NCBI GenBank assembly: GCA_964487255.1
Contig: CAZAQV010000013.1
Span: forward strand, 119,856-183,855
From: CAZAQV01 sp964487255
Lineage (GTDB): Bacteria > Myxococcota_A > Polyangia > Polyangiales > CAZAQV01
Reading direction: 5' to 3'
DNA: 64,000 nucleotides
Part shown: positions 43,176 to 51,990 of the stretch, piece by piece
How positions within the stretch are numbered: the stretch's first letter is position 1
Layout of the letters: each line of letters opens with the position of its first letter
The notes under the pieces: generated by a model
What the model saw: only the letters and a program-made list of their open reading frames with translations
What the model was told of the DNA's origin: nothing
Databases searched by the model: none
Program-made: the position numbers and the translations under genes

Positions 43176-44444
43176 ATGACTCAATCCAACACTCAACCCT
43201 CATCTTTTGACCAACTCGGTTTACACAAAGCCATCCTGCGCGGCATCGAAACCGCCGGCTACGAGCAACCCACTCCGATTCAAAAGGCCGCAATTGGCCC
43301 TGCACTCGAAGGCCGTGACCTGATCGCCTGCGCACAAACGGGGACCGGAAAGACCGCCGCGTTCGCGCTACCACTTTTACAGCGCGTCAAAGAACTGGTC
43401 GATGACGAATACGCCATTCGCGCGCTCATCTTGACACCAACGCGCGAACTCGCCGCGCAGATCAACCAGTGCCTAACCGAGTACGGCGCACACATGGACC
43501 TCAGCCACGCCGTCATTTTTGGTGGCGTGTCCGACAAGCGGCAGATTGCACAACTGCGAGAAGGCGTCGACATCCTCGTGGCCACCCCGGGTCGGCTCCT
43601 AGACCTGATCGGCCAGGGCGAGGTTGACCTCGAAGACGTGGGTGTGCTCGTCCTCGATGAAGCGGATCGCATGCTCGACATGGGCTTTTTACCCGACGTC
43701 AAGCGGGTGCTCCGTCACCTTCCTGGCAAGAAACAGACACTGCTTTTCTCTGCCACCATTCCCGACGCCATCCGTAAGCTGGCCGATGATCTCCTAGACA
43801 ATCCGGAGAGCATTGCCGTCACCCCCAGCGCAAAAACTGCTGACGATGTGGTGCAGAAGCTCCATTTCGTGCCGAAGAAACACAAACGAGAGATGTTGCT
43901 CAAGGTCGTCAAAGGCCCGGAGGTGCAAAGTGCGCTGGTTTTCAGCCGCACCAAACATGGCGCAAACAAGATTGCGAAGTTCCTCGAACAAAAGGGTGTC
44001 CGCACCGCGGCGATCCACGGAAACAAGAGCCAAAGTGCGCGCACCAAAGCGCTTTCTGGCTTTCGGAACGGCTTCTTGCGCGTGCTCGTCGCGACCGACA
44101 TCGCCGCACGTGGCATCGACGTTGATGGCATCACGCACGTCATCAACTTCGACCTCCCGAACGAGCCAGAAACCTACGTCCATCGCATCGGTCGCACGGG
44201 CCGCGCCGGCGCGTCAGGCATCGCGATCTCATTCTGCGATCATGAAGAGGTTGCCTACCTGCGTGACATCGAGCGACTCACCAGAAAGCCGCTTGAGCGA
44301 CTGGGCGAACACCCCGACTTTGACATGAACGCTGCATCGACGGTTTCAAGCAAACCACAGACTTCCGACAAGAAGTCACCGAATCGAAGCGGCCGCCGTC
44401 GTCGAAACAACCGTCGACGCACTTCGCAAGCAACACGAGCCTAA
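43176..44444 (+). CDS. rhlE: DEAD-box RNA helicase, RhlE-like
   Basis: 422 residues, ATG with AAAGGAG upstream. All helicase motifs are present: Q motif (FDQLGLHKAILRGIETAGY, then PTPIQ), motif I AQTGTGKT, Ia PTRELA, Ib TPGRL, II VLDEADRML, III SAT, IV/V ATDIAARGID, VI HRIGRTGRAG. The C-terminus is short and basic (SGRRRRNNRRRTS), typical for RhlE. It unwinds RNA in ribosome assembly and decay. The second DEAD-box gene starts two bases after its stop, so they form an operon. Confidence 0.92.
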   Translation: MTQSNTQPSSFDQLGLHKAILRGIETAGYEQPTPIQKAAIGPALEGRDLIACAQTGTGKTAAFALPLLQRVKELVDDEYAIRALILTPTRELAAQINQCLTEYGAHMDLSHAVIFGGVSDKRQIAQLREGVDILVATPGRLLDLIGQGEVDLEDVGVLVLDEADRMLDMGFLPDVKRVLRHLPGKKQTLLFSATIPDAIRKLADDLLDNPESIAVTPSAKTADDVVQKLHFVPKKHKREMLLKVVKGPEVQSALVFSRTKHGANKIAKFLEQKGVRTAAIHGNKSQSARTKALSGFRNGFLRVLVATDIAARGIDVDGITHVINFDLPNEPETYVHRIGRTGRAGASGIAISFCDHEEVAYLRDIERLTRKPLERLGEHPDFDMNAASTVSSKPQTSDKKSPNRSGRRRRNNRRRTSQATRA

Positions 44445-44446
44445 CC

Positions 44447-46282
44447 ATGAACACGAGTAACGAGCCGAGCTTTACCTCGCTCGGACTAGACGCCGCTGTC
44501 TTGCGCGCGCTCGATGAGTCCGGCTACCAAAGCCCTACGCCCATTCAGGCTGCGACGATACCCTCATTGCTTCGTGGCCAAGACCTGCTTGGACAAGCGC
44601 AAACAGGCACCGGCAAAACCGCTGCCTTCTCGCTGCCGGCGCTTTGCCGTATCGATTTCCAAGCCAAGCGCCCGGGTCCCGCAATGCTCGTGCTGGTACC
44701 CACGCGCGAGCTGGCCATGCAAGTCGCGGATGCTGTGCAAACCTACGCCCGGTATGTACCCGGCGCACATGTGGTCGCTGTATACGGCGGCGCCAGCTAC
44801 ACGCCGCAGCTTCGCGCGCTCAAGTCGGGTGCATCCATCGTGGTGGGCACCCCTGGACGGGTCATGGACCACATGCGCCGTGAGACGCTCGACCTAAGCG
44901 CACTCGAGATGCTCGTGCTCGACGAAGCTGACGAAATGCTCAAGATGGGTTTCGCCGAAGACGTTGAGTGGATCGTGCAGCACGCGCCTGGATCACGACA
45001 GATCGCGCTCTTTTCTGCGACGATGCCGGCACCGATTCGGCGCATTGCCGACCAGTACCTATGCGACGCCGAACGTGTCGTCTCGAAGCACTCCGCCACG
45101 AGCGCGGAGACCATCGAACAGTTCGCGGTGGTGTGCCCCCAGCGCGAGAAACTCGACGTGCTCGCCCAGCTGCTCATGGTCGAACAAAGCGAAGGCGTAC
45201 TGGTCTTCGTTCGCACCCGCGCAGCGACGACCGAAGTCTCTCGCGCGCTGGCGGAACGGGGACACTTCGCAGCGCCTCTGAGTGGCGAGCTGGGCCAACC
45301 GCAACGAGAAGAGCTCGTGCGCAAACTGCGCAGCGGTCGGCTCAATGTGATCGTCGCGACCGATGTCGCCGCGCGCGGCCTCGACGTCAAGCGCGTCAGT
45401 CACGTCATCAACTTTGACTTGCCGCCGGACACCGAAACCTACGTGCACCGAATTGGTCGCACGGGACGAGCGGGGCGTGCCGGGCGCGCCATCTTGTTCG
45501 TGACGCCCCGCGCCAAAGGCCGGCTCTCGGCATTGGTTCGCAATACGCGGCAGAATATCGAACTCTATCGCTTTCCGAGCCAGGCCGAGTTCGTCAAGCT
45601 TCGCCACGATACGGTCAAAACTGAAGTCGAGGAGTTGATGGAGGGGGCAGGCCTAAGCGAATACGAAGACTTTGTCCGTGCGCTGTGCGACGAGCAAGGC
45701 GTGGACGCGGTGAAGCTCGCGGCGGCAACGCTCTACGCCGCACGACAAAAGCAACCTCTGGTACCTCCGTACAACCCACTGAACCCTCCCGAACAAGGGA
45801 AAAAGAAGCTCGACCGCGAGAAGCGCTCACCTTCGAAGTTTGGCAAAAACACGAGCACACGACCCGACAGAAGTGGCGGACGAAAGCCGAAGCAAACCGA
45901 GGCAGGAATGGAGCGCTACCGCGTCGATGTTGGACGTGAGCACGGGGTCGAGCCACGTCACTTGGTGGGAGCCATTGCGAACGAGGCGGGACTGCACGGA
46001 AAAGATATCGGCCGAATCGACATCCAAGCGCAGCATGCTTTCGTCGACTTGCCCGAGGGCATGCCGAAGGACGTTTTGCGCGCGCTCAAGCGCACCTGGG
46101 TGCTGGAACGCCCCCTTCGTATGGCAAAGGTGAACTCCGGCGCCTCCGATGCGCGCAGTCAACCCCGAAGCAAGAAGAACGCAACTGGCAAGCTCCGGGC
46201 CAAGTCTACGAAAAAGAGCAAAGCTTCGCGCAGCACAAAAGGACCGAAGCGAAAACCCAAACGCTCCAAGACAGCGAGCTAA
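44447..46282 (+). CDS. DEAD-box RNA helicase, DeaD/CsdA-like with DbpA-type RNA-binding domain
   Basis: 611 residues. Motifs: PTPIQAATIPSLL, AQTGTGKT, PTRELAMQV, TPGRVMDHM, VLDEADEML, SATMP, ATDVAARGLDV, HRIGRTGRAG. The C-terminal extension holds a DbpA/CsdA RNA-binding fold (YRVDVGREHGVEPRHLVGAI, then IGRIDIQAQHAFVDLP) and a Lys-rich tail. Members act in cold-adapted ribosome biogenesis and mRNA decay. The Lys/Ser-rich tail lengthens it beyond the E. coli minimal core. It follows the RhlE-like gene by two bases; a hairpin after the stop may end the operon. Confidence 0.92.
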   Translation: MNTSNEPSFTSLGLDAAVLRALDESGYQSPTPIQAATIPSLLRGQDLLGQAQTGTGKTAAFSLPALCRIDFQAKRPGPAMLVLVPTRELAMQVADAVQTYARYVPGAHVVAVYGGASYTPQLRALKSGASIVVGTPGRVMDHMRRETLDLSALEMLVLDEADEMLKMGFAEDVEWIVQHAPGSRQIALFSATMPAPIRRIADQYLCDAERVVSKHSATSAETIEQFAVVCPQREKLDVLAQLLMVEQSEGVLVFVRTRAATTEVSRALAERGHFAAPLSGELGQPQREELVRKLRSGRLNVIVATDVAARGLDVKRVSHVINFDLPPDTETYVHRIGRTGRAGRAGRAILFVTPRAKGRLSALVRNTRQNIELYRFPSQAEFVKLRHDTVKTEVEELMEGAGLSEYEDFVRALCDEQGVDAVKLAAATLYAARQKQPLVPPYNPLNPPEQGKKKLDREKRSPSKFGKNTSTRPDRSGGRKPKQTEAGMERYRVDVGREHGVEPRHLVGAIANEAGLHGKDIGRIDIQAQHAFVDLPEGMPKDVLRALKRTWVLERPLRMAKVNSGASDARSQPRSKKNATGKLRAKSTKKSKASRSTKGPKRKPKRSKTAS

Positions 46283-46305
46283 ATCGCCGGCAGAGTGTGG
46301 CGATT
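46282..46305 (+). terminator. Hairpin after the helicase operon
   Basis: AATCGCC (46282-46288) and GGCGATT (46299-46305) form a perfect 7-bp stem with a 10-base loop at the stop codon of the second helicase. There is no T-tract, so termination is uncertain. Confidence 0.35.
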
Positions 46306-46482
46306 CGTCACGCGCGCGACACGAGCGCCAGGCCACCTCGCGTCACGCGACGCGTCAAAGTCACGTATCTACAAGCGGAGTTGGCGAGCGTTCGCTCGCA
46401 CACATTATGCATGCTTATCCATGTGGTTCAGGTGCGCTTGGGAAGGTGCCACCAACATGGGCTTGGCCCTGGGGAGGGAAAA

Positions 46483-47013
46483 ATGGGAGCAGCAAGAGAG
46501 GTCGTCACATTCGAGGATCTACCGACGTCGGAGTTTGCCCTCGACGAGTCAGGAAACTGGGTCGATGTGCGCGAACCAATTCGAGAGGAACCCTCGGGGG
46601 TTCGACGTCGAGAGTCGACACCACACGGCGAGTCCTATGAGGTCTCGGTCGAGGCTTTCGAAGTGCCAAGCACCGAAGCCCACCATTCCCATATCGCATC
46701 CGTGCGCAAGGCAAATCGGCTGCCCGCGGTGATAACCATGATCACGCTCGCCGTCGTCATCGCGACAGCCGCCTCGTGGTTGGCTCTAAGCGCACTACCC
46801 GGCGAGCAACTCGAACTACGCGACGACGAAGCCGAGCCGCTCGTCGCGGCGGAGCTAAGTAGCGAGCTTTCCATGCCTGTTTATGAAAGCGCGCCGCCGC
46901 CACGCTTCGAGCAGCCTCCAAACCAAGTTGTGCTCGAGCCGATCATCATCCGCGCTTCAGCTACAGCCGTGCCGGCTACATCGACCGTCGATTTGGACCG
47001 CGCCCACCCGTAA
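46483..47013 (+). CDS. Single-pass membrane protein of unknown function
   Basis: 176 residues from ATG 46483, preceded by GGGGAGGGAAAA; earlier in-frame starts lack a Shine-Dalgarno. The N-terminal 90 residues are acidic and cytoplasmic (FEDLPTSEFALDESGNW). One TM helix follows (VITMITLAVVIATAASWLAL, about 84-103), then an acidic, Pro-rich outer segment. No known domain. The same frame stays open for 54 more codons after the TAA stop (see findings). Confidence 0.6.
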   Translation: MGAAREVVTFEDLPTSEFALDESGNWVDVREPIREEPSGVRRRESTPHGESYEVSVEAFEVPSTEAHHSHIASVRKANRLPAVITMITLAVVIATAASWLALSALPGEQLELRDDEAEPLVAAELSSELSMPVYESAPPPRFEQPPNQVVLEPIIIRASATAVPATSTVDLDRAHP

Positions 47014-47220
47014 CAGTTCGTCGTCACGGAGCGCCGCACGCGAACCACTCGGCGAGCTTCGCGAGAGCCCATGCAGTGCCACGGTGTCCCACAGGCGACC
47101 GCCAAACCGTTTTACGACGAAACGAACGCCGACGGCACGTACTGGCCGGCCCTCATGGGGCATCTGAGCTGTCCGTAAGTGAGACGGGCGCCCGAGCGCG
47201 CCTTCGGCTACAGTTCGCCC

Positions 47221-47499
47221 ATGCAGACATCGATTCGCCAGGCTTGGTTTGGGTTCTTGTTTACAATGTTCGCGTTCGGCTGCGGCGTTGCCGACATCGG
47301 TGAAGCGTGTAACGGCGTGGGCAGCACCGGCGATTGCGTGGACGGCGCGATCTGCACGGACGAAGGTGCGGACGGAACTGGTGCAGGCGCGGTGTGTCGC
47401 CGCGTCTGCAATGAGAACGCCGACTGCGCGAGCACCGAGGCCTGCCTGCCGGTGAGCAATAACCCCACCACGACCAGCAAGAGCTGCCAGCCGAGATAG
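47221..47499 (+). CDS. Small Cys-rich lipoprotein
   Basis: 92 residues from ATG 47221. The signal peptide ends FAFGC; the mature part has ten further Cys in a pattern like the C-x-DGA-x-C and NADC-x-STEAC units of Myxococcota surface proteins. Function unknown. A longer in-frame start at 47179 lacks support. Confidence 0.7.
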   Translation: MQTSIRQAWFGFLFTMFAFGCGVADIGEACNGVGSTGDCVDGAICTDEGADGTGAGAVCRRVCNENADCASTEACLPVSNNPTTTSKSCQPR

Positions 47500-47602
47500 T
47501 CTTTCGAAGGGACGTGGTCGTATTGGCTCGTGATCGCGACAAAGGCGTTGGCGAAGCTGAAACACGGTCTTGTGCATCGCCCGCCGCACTGACGAACGAT
47601 GC

Positions 47603-47701
47603 TTACTCTAGGTAAATCACCTTATGCATCATGCCGCCATCGATGGTGAAGACTTGCCCCATGACGAAGCAACGCACTGGATCTTCGAACACGTCGGGCG
47701 C
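47603..47701 (-). pseudogene. 3' remnant of an SDR (short-chain dehydrogenase) gene
   Basis: Read on the minus strand from about 47701 to a TAA at 47603-47605, the DNA codes for VFEDPVRCFVMGQVFTIDGG followed by MMHKVIYLE. This matches the C-terminus of the intact SDR gene at 48683-49429 (SFVTGQLFTIDGG then MTRKMIYVD), and the DNA is similar too. The rest of an SDR, including the Gly-rich NAD motif and Tyr-x3-Lys, is absent; the next gene (DUF5658-like) ends at 47707. It is a fragment left by deletion or partial duplication. Confidence 0.65.
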
Positions 47702-47706
47702 CTGAA

Positions 47707-48042
47707 CTAGACGAAAAAGCTAAGGCCTTGCATGTGAACAAGCAGAACCAGAGCGTAGCTTCCAAAGGCAATGCTCGCCCCAAACAAGGCTGCGGGGTGC
47801 TGACGATAGCGCCACAACAAGCTGCTACCGAGTGATACCAAACCGATCTTTACGGCTCCGAAGCTGAGCGGAGAATCGGCGAGCAGTCCGGCAAGCAACG
47901 GATTGGCCTCAAGAGCCGCCCCCGAGAGAACAAACATCATGGTCGAGACCATATCAACGAGGTTCAAGATGAGAGTGCCGGCGAGCAACACGTAGAGAAC
48001 GGTCTCTCTTGCCCCCCAAAGACGCGAGAAGCACGCGCGCAC
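47707..48042 (-). CDS. Small membrane protein, DUF5658-like
   Basis: 111 residues with three hydrophobic segments (VLYVLLAGTLILNLVDMVST, a middle pair, and ALFGASIAFGSYALVLLVHM). The Asn-x-x-Asp (LNLVDMVST) and EANPLLAG segments match DUF5658-type proteins. Role unknown. Its start codon overlaps the last base of the YqaE-type gene, so the two are co-transcribed. Confidence 0.7.
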   Translation of the reverse strand: MRACFSRLWGARETVLYVLLAGTLILNLVDMVSTMMFVLSGAALEANPLLAGLLADSPLSFGAVKIGLVSLGSSLLWRYRQHPAALFGASIAFGSYALVLLVHMQGLSFFV

Positions 48043-48236
48043 TACGCGTGCTCACGTCGAAGTCGCGAGTGACCTGGCTCGTATTTCAAGATCACATACA
48101 CCGCGTGAATGATGCCGGGCAGGTAACCCAAGAGTGTGAGAAGAACATTGATCCAGAACCTCTTCTTGAGGCCTTCTTGAAGAAAGACACCCAGAGGGGG
48201 AAGGAAAATCGCGAGTAGGATTCGGATGAAGTCCAT
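48042..48236 (-). CDS. YqaE/Pmp3-family small membrane protein
   Basis: 64 residues from ATG 48236; a GTG-type start at 48266 would add ten polar residues. It shows the two-helix family pattern: FIRILLAIFLPPLGVFLQEG and FWINVLLTLLGYLPGIIHAVYVI, ending KYE. UPF0057/Pmp3 proteins sit in the plasma membrane and are linked to salt and cold stress in other organisms. It overlaps the DUF5658-like gene by one base. Confidence 0.88.
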   Translation of the reverse strand: MDFIRILLAIFLPPLGVFLQEGLKKRFWINVLLTLLGYLPGIIHAVYVILKYEPGHSRLRREHA

Positions 48237-48374
48237 ATCGCGAGTAGGATGCAACGCTCGTTCCAATCAACCATGCTCGGCCGGACAGCATGAATCTGCA
48301 CGTCTGTGCAAAAAACAGGCACGCAAAGCTGCCTCGCTGCGACACATCGTCACGGCCGGATGGCGTCACGATGA

Positions 48375-48659
48375 CCTGAACGAAGGTCCCTGAGGGCCTC
48401 CGTTCTGACCGGACTTCCAAACGGGACCTATCGCTGCGACGCCGTTTGCTCTAATCCCGAGGAGACCAAGGTCGAGGAAGCCATCACGACCGTTCCCTAC
48501 CACGTGGAACCGGCTGAGCGGATTTCGCTCGTGCTACGAAAAATGGCGGATCACAAGTACGGTACAGCGCTCGTGCTTGAAGGCGAAAAAGTGGTGGGCA
48601 TCTTTACCACGCACGACATCGTGCAAATCATGGCCAACGAAATCGACTTCGACGACTAG
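48375..48659 (+). pseudogene. Remnant of a CBS-domain protein (C-terminal CBS half only)
   Basis: An open frame with no good start codon runs from 48375 (after TGA 48372) to TAG 48657-48659. Its last 64 codons read VEEAITTVPYHVEPAERIS, then LRKMADHKYGTALVLEG and EKVVGIFTTHDIVQIMAN, a clear CBS motif. Small two-CBS proteins of Myxococcota end with the same type of segment, but the N-terminal CBS half is missing here. No ATG or GTG precedes the domain, so this is probably a 5'-truncated gene; expression from an internal GTG cannot be excluded. Confidence 0.6.
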
Positions 48660-48682
48660 AGACGAGCAGCTAGAGCACATCT

Positions 48683-49429
48683 CTAATCGACGTAGATCAT
48701 CTTGCGCGTCATGCCGCCATCGATGGTGAAGAGTTGCCCGGTGACGAAGGAAGCCTCGTCCGAAGCGATGTAGCCGGCGAGCGCAGCGACGTCGTCTGGC
48801 TTTCCCACGCGACCGCACGGATGCTGTGCGTGGTCTTGCTCTGAAAGCTCATCGTCACTCGTGTGAATCCAACCAGGAGCAATGGCATTGACCCGCACGT
48901 CTGGAGCGAGGCTGATCGCAAGCGCATGAGTGAGCGCGCTGAGGCCGCCTTTGCAGGCCGCGTACACCTCAGTATTGGGTTCGCTCATCACCGCTCTCGT
49001 CGAGGTGATGTTGACGATCGCCCCTTTGCTTGCGCGAAGAGCTGAACTCGCCGCGCGACTGAGCAGTAGCGGACCCGTGAGGTTGACCGCCAAGCCGCGC
49101 TCCCAGTGCGCTAGGTCGAGTTTCTCAAGTGGTGTGCCAAACCCCTCCGTGGTCACCGCGTTGTTGACGAGCACATCGAGGCGAGACTTCCAAGTACATG
49201 CCTGCGCCACGGCAGCGTGGACTTCGCCCTCGACGGAGACGTCCAAGACGGTAGCGCGCACATCGCCCAGCCCTCGAAGGTCGTCGACCGTTCGCTCGGC
49301 AGCTTCGCGATCGCAGTCGGCAATGACAACAGCGGCCCCCTCACTGAGGAACCTGCGCGTGATCGCTTTGCCAATTCCACGCGCGGCGCCCGTTACGAAC
49401 GCCACCTTTCCTTCCAGCCTTTTTTGCAT
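48683..49429 (-). CDS. Short-chain dehydrogenase/reductase (SDR)
   Basis: 248 residues. Classical SDR features: TGAARGIGK (NAD(P)-binding, residues 14-22), ADCD at the end of strand 2 (suggesting NAD preference), NNAVTTE, the catalytic Ser region (NITSTRAV), Tyr-x3-Lys as YAACK, and a C-terminal GQLFTIDGGMT. Resembles 3-oxoacyl-ACP reductase or glucose dehydrogenase types; substrate unknown. A remnant of a related gene lies 1 kb away at 47603-47701, on the same strand. Confidence 0.9.
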   Translation of the reverse strand: MQKRLEGKVAFVTGAARGIGKAITRRFLSEGAAVVIADCDREAAERTVDDLRGLGDVRATVLDVSVEGEVHAAVAQACTWKSRLDVLVNNAVTTEGFGTPLEKLDLAHWERGLAVNLTGPLLLSRAASSALRASKGAIVNITSTRAVMSEPNTEVYAACKGGLSALTHALAISLAPDVRVNAIAPGWIHTSDDELSEQDHAQHPCGRVGKPDDVAALAGYIASDEASFVTGQLFTIDGGMTRKMIYVD

Positions 49430-49474
49430 GACCTAACCTCATACCACCAGGGGCGCGCACCGCGCCACGGTGCT

Positions 49475-49894
49475 CTAGTCTCGCACGTCGGCTTGGCGCA
49501 CGTTGCCCGGGAAGCCGAGCGCCGCTGGTCCAAGCCCCTTGCCCGCAAAAGGCTCACGCCACAGCTCGTTGAGCCCCAGGTCATAGCAGAAGAGCTCTCC
49601 GCTGGTGGCCAGATACAGAAGCTCATTTTCGATTAGCATCGTAGGTCGACAGGGATAGTTAGCGTTGGTTTCGATGGTCTGCAGAACTTCCCCAGTCGCA
49701 TAATCGAGACATGCCAGCACTCTTCCATTGCTCGCAAAAACGCGGCCTTGGCAGATGCCGATCTCAACAGTGACCAAGGCCCCCCCTAGCTGCGTTTCCC
49801 ATACGGTCTCACCAGTGCGTGCATCCTTGCCAAACACCCGTCTGTTGAAGGCGACGATCAAAAGTCCACGTTCATCCGTATCTCGGTAGCTCAT
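49475..49894 (-). CDS. Small PQQ-like beta-propeller repeat protein
   Basis: 139 residues from ATG 49894. Three PQQ/quinoprotein-like blades are visible (FGKDARTGETVWETQLGGAL, CLDYATGEVLQTIETN, CYDLGLNELWRE), each with a Gly-x-x-x-W-type strand. The end GKGLGPAALGFPGNVRQAD looks like a defined C-terminus, so it is probably a short natural variant and not a fragment. No signal peptide. Function unknown. Confidence 0.65.
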   Translation of the reverse strand: MSYRDTDERGLLIVAFNRRVFGKDARTGETVWETQLGGALVTVEIGICQGRVFASNGRVLACLDYATGEVLQTIETNANYPCRPTMLIENELLYLATSGELFCYDLGLNELWREPFAGKGLGPAALGFPGNVRQADVRD

Positions 49895-50021
49895 GTCTTC
49901 AGTCTTGTACATCAACCGCGCACTGCGCACACCTCTTGGCCACGCATCGATAAGCGGTTAGGTTACGGTGCCTCGCTCAGCCTTTGCGTGCACGGCGGCC
50001 TGGTAAGTACGACCCACGCTC

Positions 50022-51092
50022 ATGGCAAAGACTTCAAAAGGCGGACCTTTCGTCAACTTCCGGCAGCGTTTTTTGGCTGCCAATGTGTTTTTCATGCTCG
50101 TGGCCATGGGTGGAACGGTGGGCTACTATCTTCTTGGCGCCGGCTTGTGGCCTCTTTGGGACTGCTTTTATATGACGGTGGTCACCATCTCAACCGTGGG
50201 TTTCGCCGAAGTGCTGCCCCACATGAACGACGTGGCTGGTGCCCGCGCTTTCACGCTTTTGCTCATCCTATTCGGTAGCGGCACCCTACTCTATCTCGCC
50301 TCCACCTTTATGGCTTTTGTCGTCGAAGGCGACATCCTGGGCACCATCCGGAGAAAACGAATGCAAGAACGAATCGACAAGCTCAGTGGCCACGTGGTGG
50401 TTTGCGGTGCTGGCGCGACGGGCGCTTCAGTCGTCGGAGAACTCGTAACCATAGGCACCCCATTCGTCGTGATCGACCACACCGCATCAGCACTCGAAGA
50501 GCTGGACGAGGAGCTGAAAGACCGAGAGCTTCTCTACGTCGTCGGTGAAGCGACTTCGGACGACGCGCTGGAGCGAGCAGGCGTAGGTCGCGCAGCGGGC
50601 GTCATCTGCGCACTCACCGAGGATAAGGACAACCTGTTCGTCACTGTGTCTGCGCGGGCACTCAACCCCAAGGCAAGGATCATCGCCAAGTCGGTCGAGA
50701 GCAGCACAGACAACAAACTTCGTCGAGCCGGTGCCGATGAGGTGGTTTCCCCAAACCGAATCGGTGGCCTTCGCATGGCGAGCGAGCTTGTTCGACCGCA
50801 TGTGACCGAGTTTCTCGACATGATGCTGAACTCCGAGGAGAACCTGCGCCTCGAAGAGGTCGTGATACCAGACGCAAGCGGTTTGATCGGCCTCGAGCTG
50901 CAGCAAACCAACATTCGCGCGGATACCGACCTATTGGTGATCGCGTGCCGGTCCGAAGACGGCCACTACACCTACAATCCCAAAAGCAGTCAAAAGCTCG
51001 AACACAAGACGACGCTCATCGTGCTTGGAAAGATCGAAGACATTCGTCGCCTGCGCGAAGGCATCCGCAACGGTCGCATCGGCCGTCGCTAG
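50022..51092 (+). CDS. Potassium channel with RCK (TrkA-N/TrkA-C) domains
   Basis: 356 residues. Two TM helices (about 17-38 and 75-95) flank a pore loop with the filter TISTVGFAE (Thr58-Val-Gly-Phe61-Ala62). Canonical potassium channels have TVGYG; Phe for Tyr occurs, but Ala for the second Gly is unusual. From about 125 an RCK N-domain with VVVCGAGATGASVV (Rossmann, nucleotide binding) and from about 270 an RCK C-domain (EEVVIPDASGLIGLELQ, then DLLVIACR). It should be an MthK-like ligand-gated channel at the inner membrane. Confidence 0.88.
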   Translation: MAKTSKGGPFVNFRQRFLAANVFFMLVAMGGTVGYYLLGAGLWPLWDCFYMTVVTISTVGFAEVLPHMNDVAGARAFTLLLILFGSGTLLYLASTFMAFVVEGDILGTIRRKRMQERIDKLSGHVVVCGAGATGASVVGELVTIGTPFVVIDHTASALEELDEELKDRELLYVVGEATSDDALERAGVGRAAGVICALTEDKDNLFVTVSARALNPKARIIAKSVESSTDNKLRRAGADEVVSPNRIGGLRMASELVRPHVTEFLDMMLNSEENLRLEEVVIPDASGLIGLELQQTNIRADTDLLVIACRSEDGHYTYNPKSSQKLEHKTTLIVLGKIEDIRRLREGIRNGRIGRR

Positions 51093-51216
51093 ACCCGCCC
51101 CGGAGCACGAAGCGACGAATTATCACGGAAGAGTTCGAGCCTCACTGCCCCAGCCAGAGACAGACCGGTTTTTCCGCCACTCGCAAGCGCTCGGCGGTAG
51201 AGTGCTAAGGTTGGGT

Positions 51217-51696
51217 ATGGCCCGCTTCTTCACGCTCGCCCTGGCGCTCTGTGCGCTCGCTTGTCATGGCGAGGAGTTCGAGGTCATGTACCCGAAACCA
51301 CCTGCGCTCGGACAGGTCTGCCGCGACGAGGGCCAGCGGAGCACTTACGAGCTCGGGCCATGTTGCGAGCAAGATGCCGAATGCATCGCTGGCTCGTACC
51401 AGCGACACGAACTGCAATGTGATGCAGACTGCGTCGCACGCTGCGCCTCCGCGCAAACGAAAGAAGATTGTCGCGCAAACGATTGCTCATGGCTTGAACC
51501 GAATGGCTGCTTTGAGGCGTCCGACAACGAGTGGGCAGAGCCGCAATGCGTCGCTTGGATCGACCGAACCCAATGTCCACTGGGCGCCGACGTATGCCCG
51601 AACGGCATGGAATGCGGCACCATCTACGTCAACCCGTGTGAGGGCCGCAGTTGCTCTGCCTGCCTGGCGACGGCTTACCTGTGCATGCTTCGTTAG
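51217..51696 (+). CDS. Cys-rich lipoprotein, function unknown
   Basis: 159 residues from ATG 51217; an upstream in-frame start at 51025 lies within the channel gene. The signal peptide ends CALAC. The mature part has about 20 Cys, including GPCCEQDAEC, RCASAQTKEDCRANDCSW and CPLGADVCPNGMEC. No motif of known function. Probably a disulfide-rich surface protein. It converges on the 52-residue gene. Confidence 0.7.
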   Translation: MARFFTLALALCALACHGEEFEVMYPKPPALGQVCRDEGQRSTYELGPCCEQDAECIAGSYQRHELQCDADCVARCASAQTKEDCRANDCSWLEPNGCFEASDNEWAEPQCVAWIDRTQCPLGADVCPNGMECGTIYVNPCEGRSCSACLATAYLCMLR

Positions 51697-51718
51697 CAAC
51701 AGGCCATCAAGTTGTGCT

Positions 51719-51877
51719 TTAGAAGAGCGAGCCAGCCCCAGGGATAGAGCCGAGCTTGTCTTTGAGGCCACCGGTCTTGGCCTCGATAATTTCCATCACC
51801 ACGTCGGCCGCCTTTTCGGCCTGCTCTTTGGTCAAACCCGCACGGGCAATCAGCTGCTCTACAATCGTGTCTCTCAT
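51719..51877 (-). CDS. 52-residue helical protein of unknown function
   Basis: From ATG 51877: MRDTIVEQLIARAGLTKEQA, then EKAADVVMEIIEAKTGGLKD, ending GSIPGAGSLF. It is a short amphipathic-helix protein of the kind seen in small domains of DUF2267/DUF937-like families, but I cannot assign it. A longer frame to 52000 has no support. Weak Shine-Dalgarno (GGACATGA region). Confidence 0.5.
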   Translation of the reverse strand: MRDTIVEQLIARAGLTKEQAEKAADVVMEIIEAKTGGLKDKLGSIPGAGSLF

Positions 51878-51990
51878 GTCCTGTATATATAAGCAGCGCG
51901 TGGCGTTTTCACAATAGCACCCTGCGCGCACGCACGAGCTTCGGTTACCATCAGCACATGGACAGGCATTGCAAGAAACGACGGTAAGCA

